A stretch of 64,000 nucleotides of DNA from Clostridiaceae bacterium Marseille-Q3526 (GCA_018223375.1 JAGTTS010000001.1:405001-469000), one strand, 5' to 3'; positions 8,260 to 16,932 are shown, counted from the first letter of the stretch. Program-made: numbers and translations. The notes: generated by a model from the letters alone, not told the origin.

Positions 8260-9048
8260 TTATAACTGATATACTTCTGGCCTTCTGTCCCGGTAGACAT
8301 TAATAGAAGAACGCACTCTGTCTATCTCCTGAATCTCCATATCAGCTATTAAAATCTGCTCTTTTTCTCCACCTAGAATCAGGCACTCTCCCATCGGACC
8401 ATAAACTGCCGAATGGCCTGCGCATCTCACTTCCCCAGCCGTTCCAACAGAATTCGTGCAGCATACATAACTCTGATTTTCAATTGCTCTGGCACGGTTA
8501 AGGACATCCCAATGCAGCTGTCTGACAGCCGGCCACTGAGCTACAACAAACTGTATCTTTGAGCCAGCCAGCATTTCTGAACGAATTAGCTCTGGAAAAC
8601 GGATATCATAGCAAATCACAAGGCTGCATGGAATTCCATCTAATTCAAAATTACAGGGACGATCTCCACATTGAAAAAAGTCATCTTCCCCTGATGGGCT
8701 AAACAGATGCACCTTATCATACTGCGCTGTTAAATTTCCCTTTCTGTCAAATACGCAGGCAGTATTGTAAATGTTTCCATCTGCCTTTCTATTAGCCACG
8801 CTTCCGGCAATCACATTCACTGCATACGTTTTCGATAAAGAAGAAAATGTTTCCTTCACACGGCTGCAGTCTCTGTCTGACAGCTTATCTAAATTTTCTC
8901 TGGGGAAAAAACCTACATTCCACGTTTCAGGCAGAATAACCACATCTGGATTCAAAGCACAGGCTTCCTCTGTCATCCTAACCGCCTTTTCAAAATTTTC
9001 ATCTGGCTTTCCAAGTTCCATATCCATTTGAATCATTGCAGCTTTCAT
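8260..9048 (-). CDS. nitrilase-superfamily carbon-nitrogen hydrolase
   Basis: 262 residues with the Glu-Lys-Cys triad of the superfamily: E in VVILPETWNVGF, K in YDKVHLFSP, and C in LVICYDIRFPEL. The layout MIQMDM...NF.KA at the N-terminus and RARAIENQSYVCCTNSVG near the C-terminus resembles omega-amidase and YafV-like amidases, which hydrolyse small amides such as alpha-keto acid amides. It is probably the first gene of the TRAP operon, with a plausible promoter and palindrome upstream. Exact substrate unknown. Confidence 0.88.
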   Translation of the reverse strand: MKAAMIQMDMELGKPDENFEKAVRMTEEACALNPDVVILPETWNVGFFPRENLDKLSDRDCSRVKETFSSLSKTYAVNVIAGSVANRKADGNIYNTACVFDRKGNLTAQYDKVHLFSPSGEDDFFQCGDRPCNFELDGIPCSLVICYDIRFPELIRSEMLAGSKIQFVVAQWPAVRQLHWDVLNRARAIENQSYVCCTNSVGTAGEVRCAGHSAVYGPMGECLILGGEKEQILIADMEIQEIDRVRSSINVYRDRRPEVYQL

Positions 9049-9129
9049 ATCAATTCTCCTTTATATTATTCCTGGCTCTCACTACATTTTCAAACCTTAC
9101 CCTCATTTTGGTATTCGGTATTTGGTATT

Positions 9130-9179
9130 TGGTATACCATTTATGGGATTATAATACTCCTTTTCTTACGGCCTGTCAA
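9130..9179 (-). promoter_or_regulatory. promoter and candidate GntR operator for the amidase-TRAP operon
   Basis: On the minus strand TTGACA (9174-9179) and TATTAT (9151-9156) are 17 bases apart. The palindrome TGGTATACCA (9130-9139) falls just past the expected start site, within a short tandem GGTATtc/GGTATtt run. FCD-type GntR regulators commonly bind short palindromes with a GTATAC-like core, and such a gene is adjacent. Assignment is inference. Confidence 0.5.
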
Positions 9180-9248
9180 TTTACACATTTTACAAAAAGT
9201 TACTGAAGTATTTATGAGATATTCCTAATTCTCATTTTTAAAATTCTG

Positions 9249-9905
9249 CTATGGAGCAATCTTAATGTGACGTCTGATGTTGGTCTCCGTCTGTTCCATG
9301 TGTTTTTTCATGGCCTGAACAGCAGCTTTGGGATTATGCTGCTCCATCGCCTCCAGAATATCCTGATGTTCCTCTATTGTTGTTAAACGCCGCTCTTCCG
9401 TTCCCATCACTGCCTGCATTCCTAAAAAACGAAACACATCATAGTAATTGCTGGCCAGCTTCATCAGTTCTCTGTTTAAGCTCATTTCGTAAATACAGGA
9501 ATGGAATTCTCTGTCATGTCTTATAAATTCATCTACATTATAATTTGAGAGATCCTCTCTTTGAGCCGCTTGAATCTGGCGAAGTCTCTCTAACCCCTGA
9601 TCCGTCATATTTTTTACTGCATCCTCAGCTGCTGACAGCTCTAATGCATATCTGATCCTGCTCAGCTCCCACATATAGTGTGGGTCAAACTCTCTAACGA
9701 CTGCTCCTTTGTAGGTTTCCATCTGGAGCCATCCATCTCTGGCCAGCATCTGCAGCCCTTCACGAATCGGCGTGCGGCTAATCCCCATTTCTTCTGAAAG
9801 CTTTCTCTCATTCATCACGCTTCCCGGCGGATACTGCCCAGTAAGAATCCCTTTTTTTAGTTCATTATATACCTGATATTTATATGATAACTGTTTCTGT
9901 ACCAT
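9249..9905 (-). CDS. GntR family transcriptional regulator, FadR/FCD subfamily
   Basis: The first 70 residues form the GntR winged helix (YNELKKGILTGQYPPGSVMNERKLSEEMGISRTPIREGLQMLARDGWLQ). The rest is the all-helical FCD ligand domain, with metal or ligand residues in RHDREFHSCIY, EEHQDILEAM and AAVQAMKKHM. Such regulators normally repress a neighbouring catabolic or transport operon until an organic acid binds. It lies upstream of the amidase-DUF2848-TRAP operon on the same strand and is its likely regulator. 218 residues is standard. Confidence 0.92.
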   Translation of the reverse strand: MVQKQLSYKYQVYNELKKGILTGQYPPGSVMNERKLSEEMGISRTPIREGLQMLARDGWLQMETYKGAVVREFDPHYMWELSRIRYALELSAAEDAVKNMTDQGLERLRQIQAAQREDLSNYNVDEFIRHDREFHSCIYEMSLNRELMKLASNYYDVFRFLGMQAVMGTEERRLTTIEEHQDILEAMEQHNPKAAVQAMKKHMEQTETNIRRHIKIAP

Positions 9906-10182
9906 AAAGCAGCCGCTCCTCTCACCCGAATTACAGTTTCCACCATATATTTTTCAAGCCACAAAAAACTTTCCCTAATTAACTAGAAAACTGTATCTGT
10001 TTTCGTAACGTAACACACAGGCCTAGAATTTGTCAAGGATTATTTCGCCTTCAGTGGTGACTAGCATATGTCTGAACCAGGGTCAAAGATTTCCTCCCAT
10101 TTTAATTTTCCTTTAATCTTTCCCCTGTATGATAAAACCATAGCATCAGTATACAAAAACAGATACCACAAGGAGGTTTCCT

Positions 10183-10512
10183 ATGAAAAATATGAAAAAA
10201 TCAGTGATTACAGCCGCATCCGTTCTTATGCTTGGAAGTGTTCTTCTTCCGTCTCATCTCACCGCTCTGGCCGCTCCTTCCGGCGCACAGCAGTCCACTG
10301 CAGTGACAAAAGATCAGGTGAAAGAAATCGCAGCCTCCAAAGCAGGTCTTTCCGTTTCCGATCTGTCTTTTTTCTGGATGGAAAAGGAATGGGACGACGG
10401 ACGTCTCTGCTATGAGGGGGAATTCGTCCACAAAACGACAGAATATGAATTTGAGATCGATGTGAATACAGGAACCGTTACAGAGTGGGATACGGAAAGT
10501 ATTTACGATTAA
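10183..10512 (+). CDS. small secreted PepSY-domain protein
   Basis: 109 residues. A signal peptide (KKSVITAASVLMLGSVLLPSHLTALAAP) is followed by one PepSY unit: AVTKDQVKEIAASKAGLSVSDLSFFWMEKEWDDGRLCYEGEFVHKTTEYEFEIDVNTGTVTEWD. The DGRxxYEvEF...EYEFEIDvnTGxV pattern is diagnostic. PepSY domains are often inhibitors or chaperone-like parts of secreted proteases, but many such short proteins have no known role. AAGGAGG precedes the ATG. It is a single-gene unit closed by the terminator at 10539. Confidence 0.88.
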   Translation: MKNMKKSVITAASVLMLGSVLLPSHLTALAAPSGAQQSTAVTKDQVKEIAASKAGLSVSDLSFFWMEKEWDDGRLCYEGEFVHKTTEYEFEIDVNTGTVTEWDTESIYD

Positions 10513-10538
10513 TGCTTTTGTAATGACTCCAACGCAGA

Positions 10539-10577
10539 AACAGGCAGTTTTGGAAAGGGCCGGGTAAAATCCCCGGC
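10539..10577 (+). terminator. terminator after the PepSY gene
   Basis: GAAAGgGCCGGG pairs with CCCGGCtCTTTC around a short AT loop; the T run after it is weak (CCTTTG). Confidence 0.6.
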
Positions 10578-10672
10578 TCTTTCCTTTGCGCGCGCGCCTT
10601 CCTCCAGTATATTCATGAGTTGTAATTGGCCATAATATAAATTATAATGAAACAAAATGGAGGTATATGAAC

Positions 10673-12532
10673 ATGAAAGCGAAACGACAATACTGCTGCT
10701 TCCTGCTGGCTATGCTCCTCTCTGTCGCGCTCAGTTCCTGCTCAAGGCCCCCAGCCGCAGGAACAGAAGAAACCGGTGTCTCACTGACATCACCGGAGTC
10801 TGCGTCAGAAACTGAAGCATCTCAGAAGGAAAGCTCTGCCGTCTCTTCCTCTGAAAAATCTGTACAGGCGGCATTTGATGCGTTTACAAAGCAGATATTT
10901 AAAGACGAGCTGGAGGGATCCGGCCTGACTCTCCACTATATGTTAAAGGATCCGGAAAGCTACGGCATTTCCACAGCTGATCCAAAGCTTGGGGAATGCT
11001 CTCTGGAATATCTGGAACAGGTTTCCGCTGATATGGAGCAGCTGTCTGAGGAGCTGCATACCTTTGATCCCTCTCTGCTGACAGCGGATCAGCTGTTCAC
11101 CTACCGCGCTCTTGACGACTACCTGGAAACAGAGCTGGCGGCCAGGGGACTGGAGCTCTACACGCGCCCTGTATCCACCACCATCGGAACTCAGGCCCAG
11201 CTCCCCATTCTGTTTGCAGAATATGCTTTTTATGACAGGCAGGATGTGGAGGATTATCTGAATCTGATGTCCCAGATTGACTCCTACTACAAGAGCATTG
11301 CCGAATTTGAGAAGATCCGGGCCGACGCCGGACTTGCGCCCTGCGATCTGGTATTGGATCAGATCATCCAGTCCTGTAAGGACTACATGATCCGGCCTGA
11401 AAACAGCTTTTTAAATGAAACCTTTAACAGCAAGCTGGACTCCATAGACGGGCTGACCGAGGAGGAAAAGAACGAGTACAAAGCACGCCATCTGGCCGTT
11501 ATGAAGGAGCACTTTATTCCCGCTTACCAGATGCTGGCCGGAGAGCTTGAGAAGCTGAAGGGACGCGGCCAAAACCCGATGGGACTGTGCGGATACCCGG
11601 ATGGAAAACGATACTATGAGTATCTTGCAGCCTCCTCCACAGGAACAGGCTATACGGTGCCTGAGCTGAAACAGCAGGTGCAGGTACATATGAGCGAGGA
11701 TCTGGCTCAGGTGACGCTGCTCCTTCAGAATCATCCGGAGCTTGCGGAGGCGTCGGCCAGCTATTCCTTTGCCCAGACGGAACCTGCTGCCATCTTAGAC
11801 GCCCTGAAAACCCAGGCCGAAAAGGATTTTCCGGCTCTTCCAGAAGCGGATTACACCGTTCACCAGGTCCCCAAGGCGTTAGAAGCCTCCTTAAGCCCCG
11901 CTTTCTATCTGACAGCTCCCATTGACTGCTGGCAGCACAATGTCATTTATATTAACGGAGGATCTGAGCAGACCTCTTCCGAGGCGCTGTACACCACTCT
12001 GGCCCACGAAGGCTACCCGGGCCACCTTTACCAGACTGTCTACGCCAACCAGAATGTGCGGGATCCTCTTCTGAGACTTCTGGCCTGCGGCGGCTACACA
12101 GAAGGCTGGGGAACCTACGCGGAAATCTATTCCTATCAGTTTGACAACGGGCTTTCTCCGGAGCTTTCCAGGCTGTTAGCCCACAATCAGGCCGCCACTC
12201 TGGGACTCTATGCGCTGCTGGATATTAACATTAACTACGAAGGGTGGAGCCAGGAGCGGACCGCTAAATTCCTGGAGGAGCTTTACGGCATCACCGACAC
12301 CCAGGTAATAGAAGAAATCTACTATGCCGTTGCCGACAATCCAGCCAATTATCTGCAGTATTACACAGGATATATGGAAATGGTAAAAATGCGGGAAACG
12401 GCCATGGAAACCCTGGGGGATCGTTACGATCCCGTCCAGTTCCACAAATTTATTCTGGATATGGACGGAGCCTCCTTCCGCGTCATGGAACCCTACTTTA
12501 AAACATGGCTGCTCACCTGCGGAGCGCAGTAA
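10673..12532 (+). CDS. DUF885 lipoprotein, probable zinc carboxypeptidase-like enzyme
   Basis: About 619 residues. The N-terminus has a lipobox (LLSVALSSCS), so it is anchored outside the membrane. A Ser/Glu-rich linker precedes a DUF885 domain that carries the HExxxGH-type metal site in LAHEGYPGHLYQTVY and the GGYTEGWGTYAEIYSY segment. DUF885 proteins look like M32/M3-type helical metallopeptidases; the substrate is not established. GGAGG lies nine bases before the ATG at 10673 and only three before an ATG at 10667, so I prefer 10673. It stands alone and converges on yitT. Confidence 0.88.
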   Translation: MKAKRQYCCFLLAMLLSVALSSCSRPPAAGTEETGVSLTSPESASETEASQKESSAVSSSEKSVQAAFDAFTKQIFKDELEGSGLTLHYMLKDPESYGISTADPKLGECSLEYLEQVSADMEQLSEELHTFDPSLLTADQLFTYRALDDYLETELAARGLELYTRPVSTTIGTQAQLPILFAEYAFYDRQDVEDYLNLMSQIDSYYKSIAEFEKIRADAGLAPCDLVLDQIIQSCKDYMIRPENSFLNETFNSKLDSIDGLTEEEKNEYKARHLAVMKEHFIPAYQMLAGELEKLKGRGQNPMGLCGYPDGKRYYEYLAASSTGTGYTVPELKQQVQVHMSEDLAQVTLLLQNHPELAEASASYSFAQTEPAAILDALKTQAEKDFPALPEADYTVHQVPKALEASLSPAFYLTAPIDCWQHNVIYINGGSEQTSSEALYTTLAHEGYPGHLYQTVYANQNVRDPLLRLLACGGYTEGWGTYAEIYSYQFDNGLSPELSRLLAHNQAATLGLYALLDININYEGWSQERTAKFLEELYGITDTQVIEEIYYAVADNPANYLQYYTGYMEMVKMRETAMETLGDRYDPVQFHKFILDMDGASFRVMEPYFKTWLLTCGAQ

Positions 12533-12548
12533 AGCGGCAAACGGACCG

Positions 12549-12604
12549 TAAAAATCCGGGGAATTTTCTTTGTTTTTCAAAAACCTCAGAAAATTCCCCG
12601 GATT
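12549..12604. terminator. bidirectional terminator between the DUF885 gene and yitT
   Basis: ATCCGGGGAATTTTCT pairs with AGAAAATTCCCCGGAT across a 20-base loop, with A-rich and T-rich flanks. It serves two convergent genes. Confidence 0.85.
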
Positions 12605-12634
12605 CTTTCTCCTATCATCTTTTTGCCTGCGTTT

Positions 12635-13303
12635 CTACACCAGCTCTTTTCTTCCAGTCTGTTTTAAATTGGTCTCCTCTTTCAAATCTGCGTTCTCTTC
12701 TCCCTGGTACATTTTTCCGATAATATAGGAAGAAATGGTAACTGTCAGCAGGGAGCATGCAATTTTAAGCGCAGGAATATAGCTCAGCGAGAGCACCAGC
12801 ACTACAAAATCTGTGAAAAAATAGCACTTCTCAATCTTTACTCCGGCCAGCTTATTGAGCACCAGGGCCAGCACGTCGTCGCCTCCTGTGGCTCCTCCGG
12901 CCCTGACCACAAGCCCTACGCCGATTCCCACGAAAAGGCCTCCCACAAGGGCTGCAAGCACCGGACTGCCGCCCAGGTCCGGAAGCATATACCCCATTCT
13001 CTCATGGATCGAGTAAAAGAAACCGTAGCTGAGCGTGGATACCATGGCGTTTTTCAGAAAAGCGCCTCCTAAAATCCGCCAGCCAATGAGATAACAGATC
13101 AGGTCGAGAACCGGGCCAATGACGCTGGGGGAAACGCCGAACCAGTTCTGTATTAACAGCTGCAGTCCCAGCACGCCGCCCTCTGTAATATCCGACTGGC
13201 TGTGTACGTTATAAAGTCCAAATGACAAAACCGCTGTTCCAAGCATCAGCCCTGCATAGCGAAGTGCTTCCGCCTTCAACTGTGCCCTCTGCGGCATTTT
13301 CAT
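12635..13303 (-). CDS. YitT family membrane protein, short form
   Basis: About 222 residues with five to six membrane segments, including TAVLSFGLYNVHSQSDITEGGVLGLQLL, LVGGLFVGIGVGLVVRAGGATGGDDVLALVL and FFTDFVVLVLSLSYI. The RAGGATGGDDVLA motif is typical of YitT/DUF161 proteins. The usual C-terminal DUF2179 cytoplasmic domain is absent. Function is unknown. The frame extends to a TTG at 13312, but AAAGGAG precedes the ATG at 13303. It is divergent from the MerR gene. Confidence 0.85.
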   Translation of the reverse strand: MKMPQRAQLKAEALRYAGLMLGTAVLSFGLYNVHSQSDITEGGVLGLQLLIQNWFGVSPSVIGPVLDLICYLIGWRILGGAFLKNAMVSTLSYGFFYSIHERMGYMLPDLGGSPVLAALVGGLFVGIGVGLVVRAGGATGGDDVLALVLNKLAGVKIEKCYFFTDFVVLVLSLSYIPALKIACSLLTVTISSYIIGKMYQGEENADLKEETNLKQTGRKELV

Positions 13304-13330
13304 AGATAACAACTCCTTTTCTGTGATTTC

Positions 13331-13368
13331 TTGACATAAATTAGTATAAAGGATATAGTTACTATACT
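13331..13368 (+). promoter_or_regulatory. MerR gene promoter with inverted repeat
   Basis: TTGACA (13331-13336) and TATAGT (13354-13359) are 17 bases apart. An inverted repeat AGTATA (13343-13348) / TATACT (13363-13368) overlaps the spacer and the -10 region. This is the layout expected of an autoregulated MerR operator; it may also control the divergent yitT. Confidence 0.5.
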
Positions 13369-13393
13369 GTCAAGCAGAAAGGAACCGATTAAA

Positions 13394-14239
13394 ATGGAGC
13401 ATCGTTTCACAGCCGGGGAGATAGCTAAGCTGTCAGGCCTCTCCAAACAGACGATTCTTTTTTATGATAAAAAAGGGATTTTGAAACCGGACTATGTGGA
13501 TCCTGACAACGGATACCGGTACTACAGTGCGGACCAGCTGGATTTTCTCGACAATATTTCCATGCTGAAGGAAATCGGCCTGTCCTTAGACGAAATCCGC
13601 ACCTTTATGGAGCAGCGGACCAGAGACTATGCCGTCTCCCGCATGGAGGAACAGCTGGCAAGCATCCGCCAGAAAATAAAAAGGCTGCAGACCATTGAGA
13701 AGCAGCTCTCTTGGAAAATGAAAACCCTTGAGGATTTGACCTCAAAAAAAGAGGGAGTTTTCCTGATCTGCCATGAGAAGCCGGAACTTCTGGCAGTGGA
13801 GCCTGTCTTCTTTCCCAAACGCCGAAAAGGCACAGATGAGGAAGATCTGATGGCTCAAAATATTGCCATCAAAAAGCTGATGACAAAGGCGAAACAGGAA
13901 CATTACCCCTACTTTTACCAGCAGGGAGCTATCATCCCCCTGAAAGAGCTGAAGGGGGGACACTGCCTGCGAGCCTCTCACGTATTCCTTCCGCTGGAGA
14001 AAAAGTGTAAGGGCGTCCTGTCTCTGACTAAGCCGCCCGGACTCTACGCTCGCTATTACTTTACGGGGCGCTATACGGGAAGCGGAAGCGCCTATCAGCT
14101 TCTTTTTTCTGAGCTTGAACGGATGGGCTTTTCAGCAGTATCTGGTTCCTATGAATATTGTATCCTGGACAGCCTGGCTTCCCAGAATACGGATCACTAT
14201 GTCACGTTAATTGAAATGGAAGTAAAAAAGAAGGGGTGA
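13394..14239 (+). CDS. MerR family transcriptional regulator with C-terminal effector domain
   Basis: 281 residues. The N-terminal helix-turn-helix (FTAGEIAKLSGLSKQTILFYDKKGILKPDYVDPDNGYRYYSADQLDFLDNISMLKEIGLSLDEIRTFM) is canonical MerR. A coiled-coil dimerisation helix (about residues 80-115) follows, then a GyrI-like/BltR-type effector domain ending in YCILDSLASQNTDHYVTLIEMEV. Such regulators switch on promoters with long spacers in response to a small lipophilic or cationic compound. It has no clear partner gene downstream; the divergent yitT is a possible target. Confidence 0.9.
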   Translation: MEHRFTAGEIAKLSGLSKQTILFYDKKGILKPDYVDPDNGYRYYSADQLDFLDNISMLKEIGLSLDEIRTFMEQRTRDYAVSRMEEQLASIRQKIKRLQTIEKQLSWKMKTLEDLTSKKEGVFLICHEKPELLAVEPVFFPKRRKGTDEEDLMAQNIAIKKLMTKAKQEHYPYFYQQGAIIPLKELKGGHCLRASHVFLPLEKKCKGVLSLTKPPGLYARYYFTGRYTGSGSAYQLLFSELERMGFSAVSGSYEYCILDSLASQNTDHYVTLIEMEVKKKG

Positions 14240-14252
14240 TGTCCCCCTTCTC
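14227..14252 (+). terminator. terminator overlapping the MerR stop codon
   Basis: AGAAGGGG pairs with CCCCCTTCT around TGATG, which contains the stop codon. There is only a weak T run. Confidence 0.55.
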
Positions 14253-14264
14253 TCCTGGTTTCTG

Positions 14265-14891
14265 TTATTCTGCCTCTGTTTCCTGGGAGCTTTCTGCCGT
14301 CTCCCCGCCGCTTTCTGCTGCGCTCTCTTTTTCTGTCTCTGCCGCAGAGGTCTCGCTTCCTATGTTCTTGTAGCCCTTATTAAACTCCATTGTTCCGAGC
14401 TTTTCTCCATTTACAGACAGATTCAGCTCAGAAGCCTCAAAATTCTGAAGCAGTGTGTTGGCAACCGCCGTCTGCTGCAGAACATCGTCCTGATTCGGCA
14501 TAGCGGAAAGGTCTACGCTGATCACAGAGCCCTCCTGGGAAAAGCTTAACACCTTGGTTCCCTCCTCAAGGATTCCATTCTCAGCCATCTTATCTGCCAG
14601 AAGCTGCGGATCAATCGTTTCTCCATCCTCAGAGTCGATGGCGTCCATGCTCTGCTTCAGTCCAGTTCTATTCTCCTTCACAGTAAACATGCTGACCTGT
14701 GCCATCGGAGCCGCATCTGCGTCCGGAAGCTTCTCCACCACTTCCCGCTCTGTCTCCTGAATGGAAGCCTCCACGGTCTGTCCCTCTGCTGCCTGTTTAT
14801 CCTGATTCTGGCCGGATGTGTCTGTAGGCGCGCAGGCTGCCAGCGATACGCTCATCAAAATTCCAGTTAAAGCAATCATTAATTTTTTCAT
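14265..14891 (-). CDS. GerMN-like lipoprotein
   Basis: About 208 residues. A lipobox (SVSLAAC) shows surface anchoring. The middle (VSMFTVKENRTGLKQSMDAIDSEDGETIDPQLLADKMAENGILEEGTKVLSFSQEGSVISVDLS...TAVANTLLQNFEASELNLSVNGEKL) resembles the GerMN sporulation/germination domain. The tail is Glu/Ser/Ala-rich low complexity. The ATG at 14891 follows GAGGAGAAC; a frame-open ATG at 14909 lies before that site and is less likely. It follows the FabT-like gene by 27 bases. Domain call is moderate; a role in spore coat or germination is only family-based. Confidence 0.6.
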   Translation of the reverse strand: MKKLMIALTGILMSVSLAACAPTDTSGQNQDKQAAEGQTVEASIQETEREVVEKLPDADAAPMAQVSMFTVKENRTGLKQSMDAIDSEDGETIDPQLLADKMAENGILEEGTKVLSFSQEGSVISVDLSAMPNQDDVLQQTAVANTLLQNFEASELNLSVNGEKLGTMEFNKGYKNIGSETSAAETEKESAAESGGETAESSQETEAE

Positions 14892-14918
14892 CGTGTTCTC
14901 CTCTTTCATTCATTGATT

Positions 14919-15359
14919 TTATTGATTTAATTCCCTGAACCAGCGGTTCAGCTTGGTAAGCGCCTGATAAAGAATGTCCAGCTCCTGAGGCGTCAGCTCC
15001 TCTTTTATGCTGTCAATCATCTGCCTGTGAAACTCTGCGTGATGCTCGTAAGCCCTCCGGCCCTTATCTGACAGGGAGATATAGACGATCCGCCGATCTT
15101 CCTTTCCCCTGGCCCGCACCACGTACCCCTTTTTCACCAGACTGTTCATGGCAATCGTGAGAGTCCCTACTGTGACGGACAGCTCTCTGGCAATCGCGGA
15201 CATATTTTTCGGCGCCCCGATTCCGATGGCTTCAATGACATGCATATCATTATTGGTGATATTCCGAAACTCCGGCGTTATGATAGCCTTCTGCTCAATA
15301 TCCATAATGTCGCGGAACAGCCTCACCAGTACCTCATTGAATGTCTCGTAATTGTCCAC
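14919..15359 (-). CDS. fabT: MarR family regulator, FabT-like
   Basis: About 146 residues with a MarR winged helix. It matches the streptococcal FabT pattern unusually well: FRNITNNDMHVIEAIG against FKDISIKEMHTIDVIG, and SVTVGTLTIAMNSLVKKGYV-R-R-DRRIVYISLSDKGR against its recognition helix and wing. FabT represses fatty acid synthesis genes, helped by acyl-ACP. The frame opens at a GTG at 15374, but AAGGGG sits six bases before the GTG at 15359. Unlike streptococci, the gene is about 14 kb from fabH, yet the fab promoter carries a FabT-like palindrome. The family call is strong, the name moderate. Confidence 0.72.
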   Translation of the reverse strand: MDNYETFNEVLVRLFRDIMDIEQKAIITPEFRNITNNDMHVIEAIGIGAPKNMSAIARELSVTVGTLTIAMNSLVKKGYVVRARGKEDRRIVYISLSDKGRRAYEHHAEFHRQMIDSIKEELTPQELDILYQALTKLNRWFRELNQ

Positions 15360-15471
15360 AGTGTTCCCCTTCACCTTCTAAAAACAAAATTTCCCCACTG
15401 ATTATACAATAAACGGACCTGGCCGGCAACTGTTAGCGCCAATAAAATTTTTACGGCGCCGTCATACGCTT

Positions 15472-15999
15472 TTATGTCAGAAAACCGGCAATCAGAATGC
15501 TGGCTCCTATGCCTGCCGCTGTGGAAATGGCGGCTCCGGCCAGAGTCCAGCGCGTCTTCGTCACCTTTGCCGTCATAAAATACACGCTCATGGTATAGAA
15601 CACCGTCTCTGTACAGCTCTCCATAATAGACGCCGTCATCCCCAGCAGGGAATCCGGCCCATGAGTCCTGAAAATATCGAGAAGAAGCCCGGTGGCAGCT
15701 GAGCTGGACACGAGGCGTACCAGGATAAGAGGAATCAGCTCTCCGGGAATGCGGAGAAATCCTGCTGGAGCTTTCAATATTTCTGAAAGGAACTCCAGGA
15801 ATCCCGATGCCCTCAGGACTCCCACTGCCGTCATAAGACCGATCAGCGTGGGGAGAATCCCGGCTACGGTTTTCATCCCTTCCTGCGCCCCCCTAATAAA
15901 ATCGTCGAATACGGGACGCCTAGAAAGAACTCCGAAGCCGATTATGTAAAACAGAACAGCCGGAACAAGAAAATCTGAGAGATAGAGAATTGCCTTCAA
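15472..15999 (-). CDS. spmB: spore maturation protein SpmB
   Basis: 175 residues and about five membrane segments with the nucleoside-recognition (Gate) signature: DDFIRGAQEGMKTVAGILPTLIGLMTAVGVLRASG, ELIPLILVRLVSSSAATGLLLDIF and GMTASIMESCTETVFYTMSVYF. SpmB acts with SpmA in spore core dehydration. Normally the two genes are adjacent; here spmA is 2.1 kb away with an ArsC-like gene and a TIGR00300 gene between. Length is normal. Confidence 0.9.
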   Translation of the reverse strand: MKAILYLSDFLVPAVLFYIIGFGVLSRRPVFDDFIRGAQEGMKTVAGILPTLIGLMTAVGVLRASGFLEFLSEILKAPAGFLRIPGELIPLILVRLVSSSAATGLLLDIFRTHGPDSLLGMTASIMESCTETVFYTMSVYFMTAKVTKTRWTLAGAAISTAAGIGASILIAGFLT

Positions 16000-16350
16000 C
16001 AGCCTGCTCCCTGAATGACCTTGCTTCTATTCTATGCAAAGATCCTCCGGCAGATTCTTGCTTTTCTGCCCCCTGTCCGTCTGTTTTTGTTCTATGTCTG
16101 GTATTATACAGGTGGATTGTGTAGGATCTGTGAATGGGTTCTTGCGAAATCGGAAAGTTTTTATAAAATTTGTGGGAAGAAACAGGCTGTTCAGCCAGTT
16201 ATTGAGGCAAAACGCAGCCAGCCGCAGAGCCTGCTGTTTTTGTCTGTTTTATAACAGGGCTTTTCTGTATGCCGCATTGTAAAATTGTATCTTTACAGCT
16301 ATAATATGAGCTAAACTATTAAAATCAATCATTTCACGGAGGAACAACCT
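16000..16350. other. intergenic region upstream of spmB and the ArsC-like gene
   Basis: Divergent promoter region. Short plus-strand frames here show no family pattern. It holds the promoter at 16277-16305; otherwise I see only AT-rich sequence. Confidence 0.5.
16277..16305 (+). promoter_or_regulatory. promoter of the ArsC/Spx-like gene
   Basis: TTGTAA and TATAAT separated by exactly 17 bases, 45 bases before the ATG; CGGAGG ribosome site follows. Confidence 0.6.
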
Positions 16351-16716
16351 ATGAGCGTATTATTTGCAGAATATCCGAAATGCACTACCTGCCAGAAGGC
16401 GAAGAAATGGCTGGATGCAGCCGGCGTCTCCTATGAGGACCGCCACATCAAGGAACAGAATCCTTCCGCAGAGGAGCTTAAGAAATGGCATCAGATGAGC
16501 GGACTTCCATTAAAGAAGTTTTTCAATACCAGCGGCCTTCTCTATAAATCTATGGGCTTAAAGGACAAGCTGCCCGGCATGAGCGAGGAGGAACAGTACG
16601 CCCTCTTAGCTACAGACGGAATGCTGGTAAAACGCCCCATCGTAGTGGGAGACGATTTCGTTCTGGTAGGGTTTAAGGAAGCTGACTGGGAAAAGCAGCT
16701 GGCTGGACAGCAGTAG
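16351..16716 (+). CDS. ArsC/Spx/YffB family thioredoxin-fold protein
   Basis: 121 residues. EYPKCTTCQKAKKWLDAAGVSYEDRHIKEQNPSAEELKKW gives a CxxC active site at the start of a thioredoxin fold. LKKFFNTSGLLYKSMGLKDKL and MLVKRPIVVGDDFVLVGF are typical of the ArsC-like YffB/Spx group (RP-I cis-proline). It could be a glutaredoxin-type reductase or an Spx-like regulator; the second Cys and lack of the RNA polymerase-binding glycine context do not decide it. It is monocistronic and convergent to the TIGR00300 gene. Confidence 0.88.
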   Translation: MSVLFAEYPKCTTCQKAKKWLDAAGVSYEDRHIKEQNPSAEELKKWHQMSGLPLKKFFNTSGLLYKSMGLKDKLPGMSEEEQYALLATDGMLVKRPIVVGDDFVLVGFKEADWEKQLAGQQ

Positions 16717-16762
16717 AAAATTACCCAGACCTGCAAATCTATATGGCAGAAAATCTATATGA

Positions 16763-16846
16763 CAGAATCGACAGGTACCGTGACCAGCTGCGTTTTCTGC
16801 TCGTTACGAAAGCCTCGCTATCGTCACAGGATACCTGTCGATTCTG
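16763..16846. repeat. long hairpin repeat, copy 2 (simple form)
   Basis: Outer arms CAGAATCGACAGGTA and TACCTGTCGATTCTG are perfectly complementary, followed by CGTGAC/GTCAC. The inner block GTGACcaGCTGcGTTTTCTG...CGAAAGCCTCGC matches the core of the hairpin at 4569-4735, but without the nested stem. Confidence 0.75.
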
Positions 16847-16872
16847 CCTGGCTGATTAGGAGGCTGTAAAAA

Positions 16873-16932
16873 GAACGGAAGTTTTTCAGCGGCTAAGCTC
16901 CTGGTGGAGTGTGAAAACTTCCGTTCTTTTTT
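16873..16932. terminator. bidirectional terminator
   Basis: AAAAAGAACGGAAGTTTT pairs with AAAACTTCCGTTCTTTTT over a 26-base loop. It separates the convergent ArsC-like and TIGR00300 genes. Confidence 0.85.

Noticed and set aside
16015..16282. Two overlapping plus-strand ORFs of about 80 residues before the ArsC-like gene
   Set aside because: No ribosome site, no family pattern, and the downstream promoter begins inside or after them.
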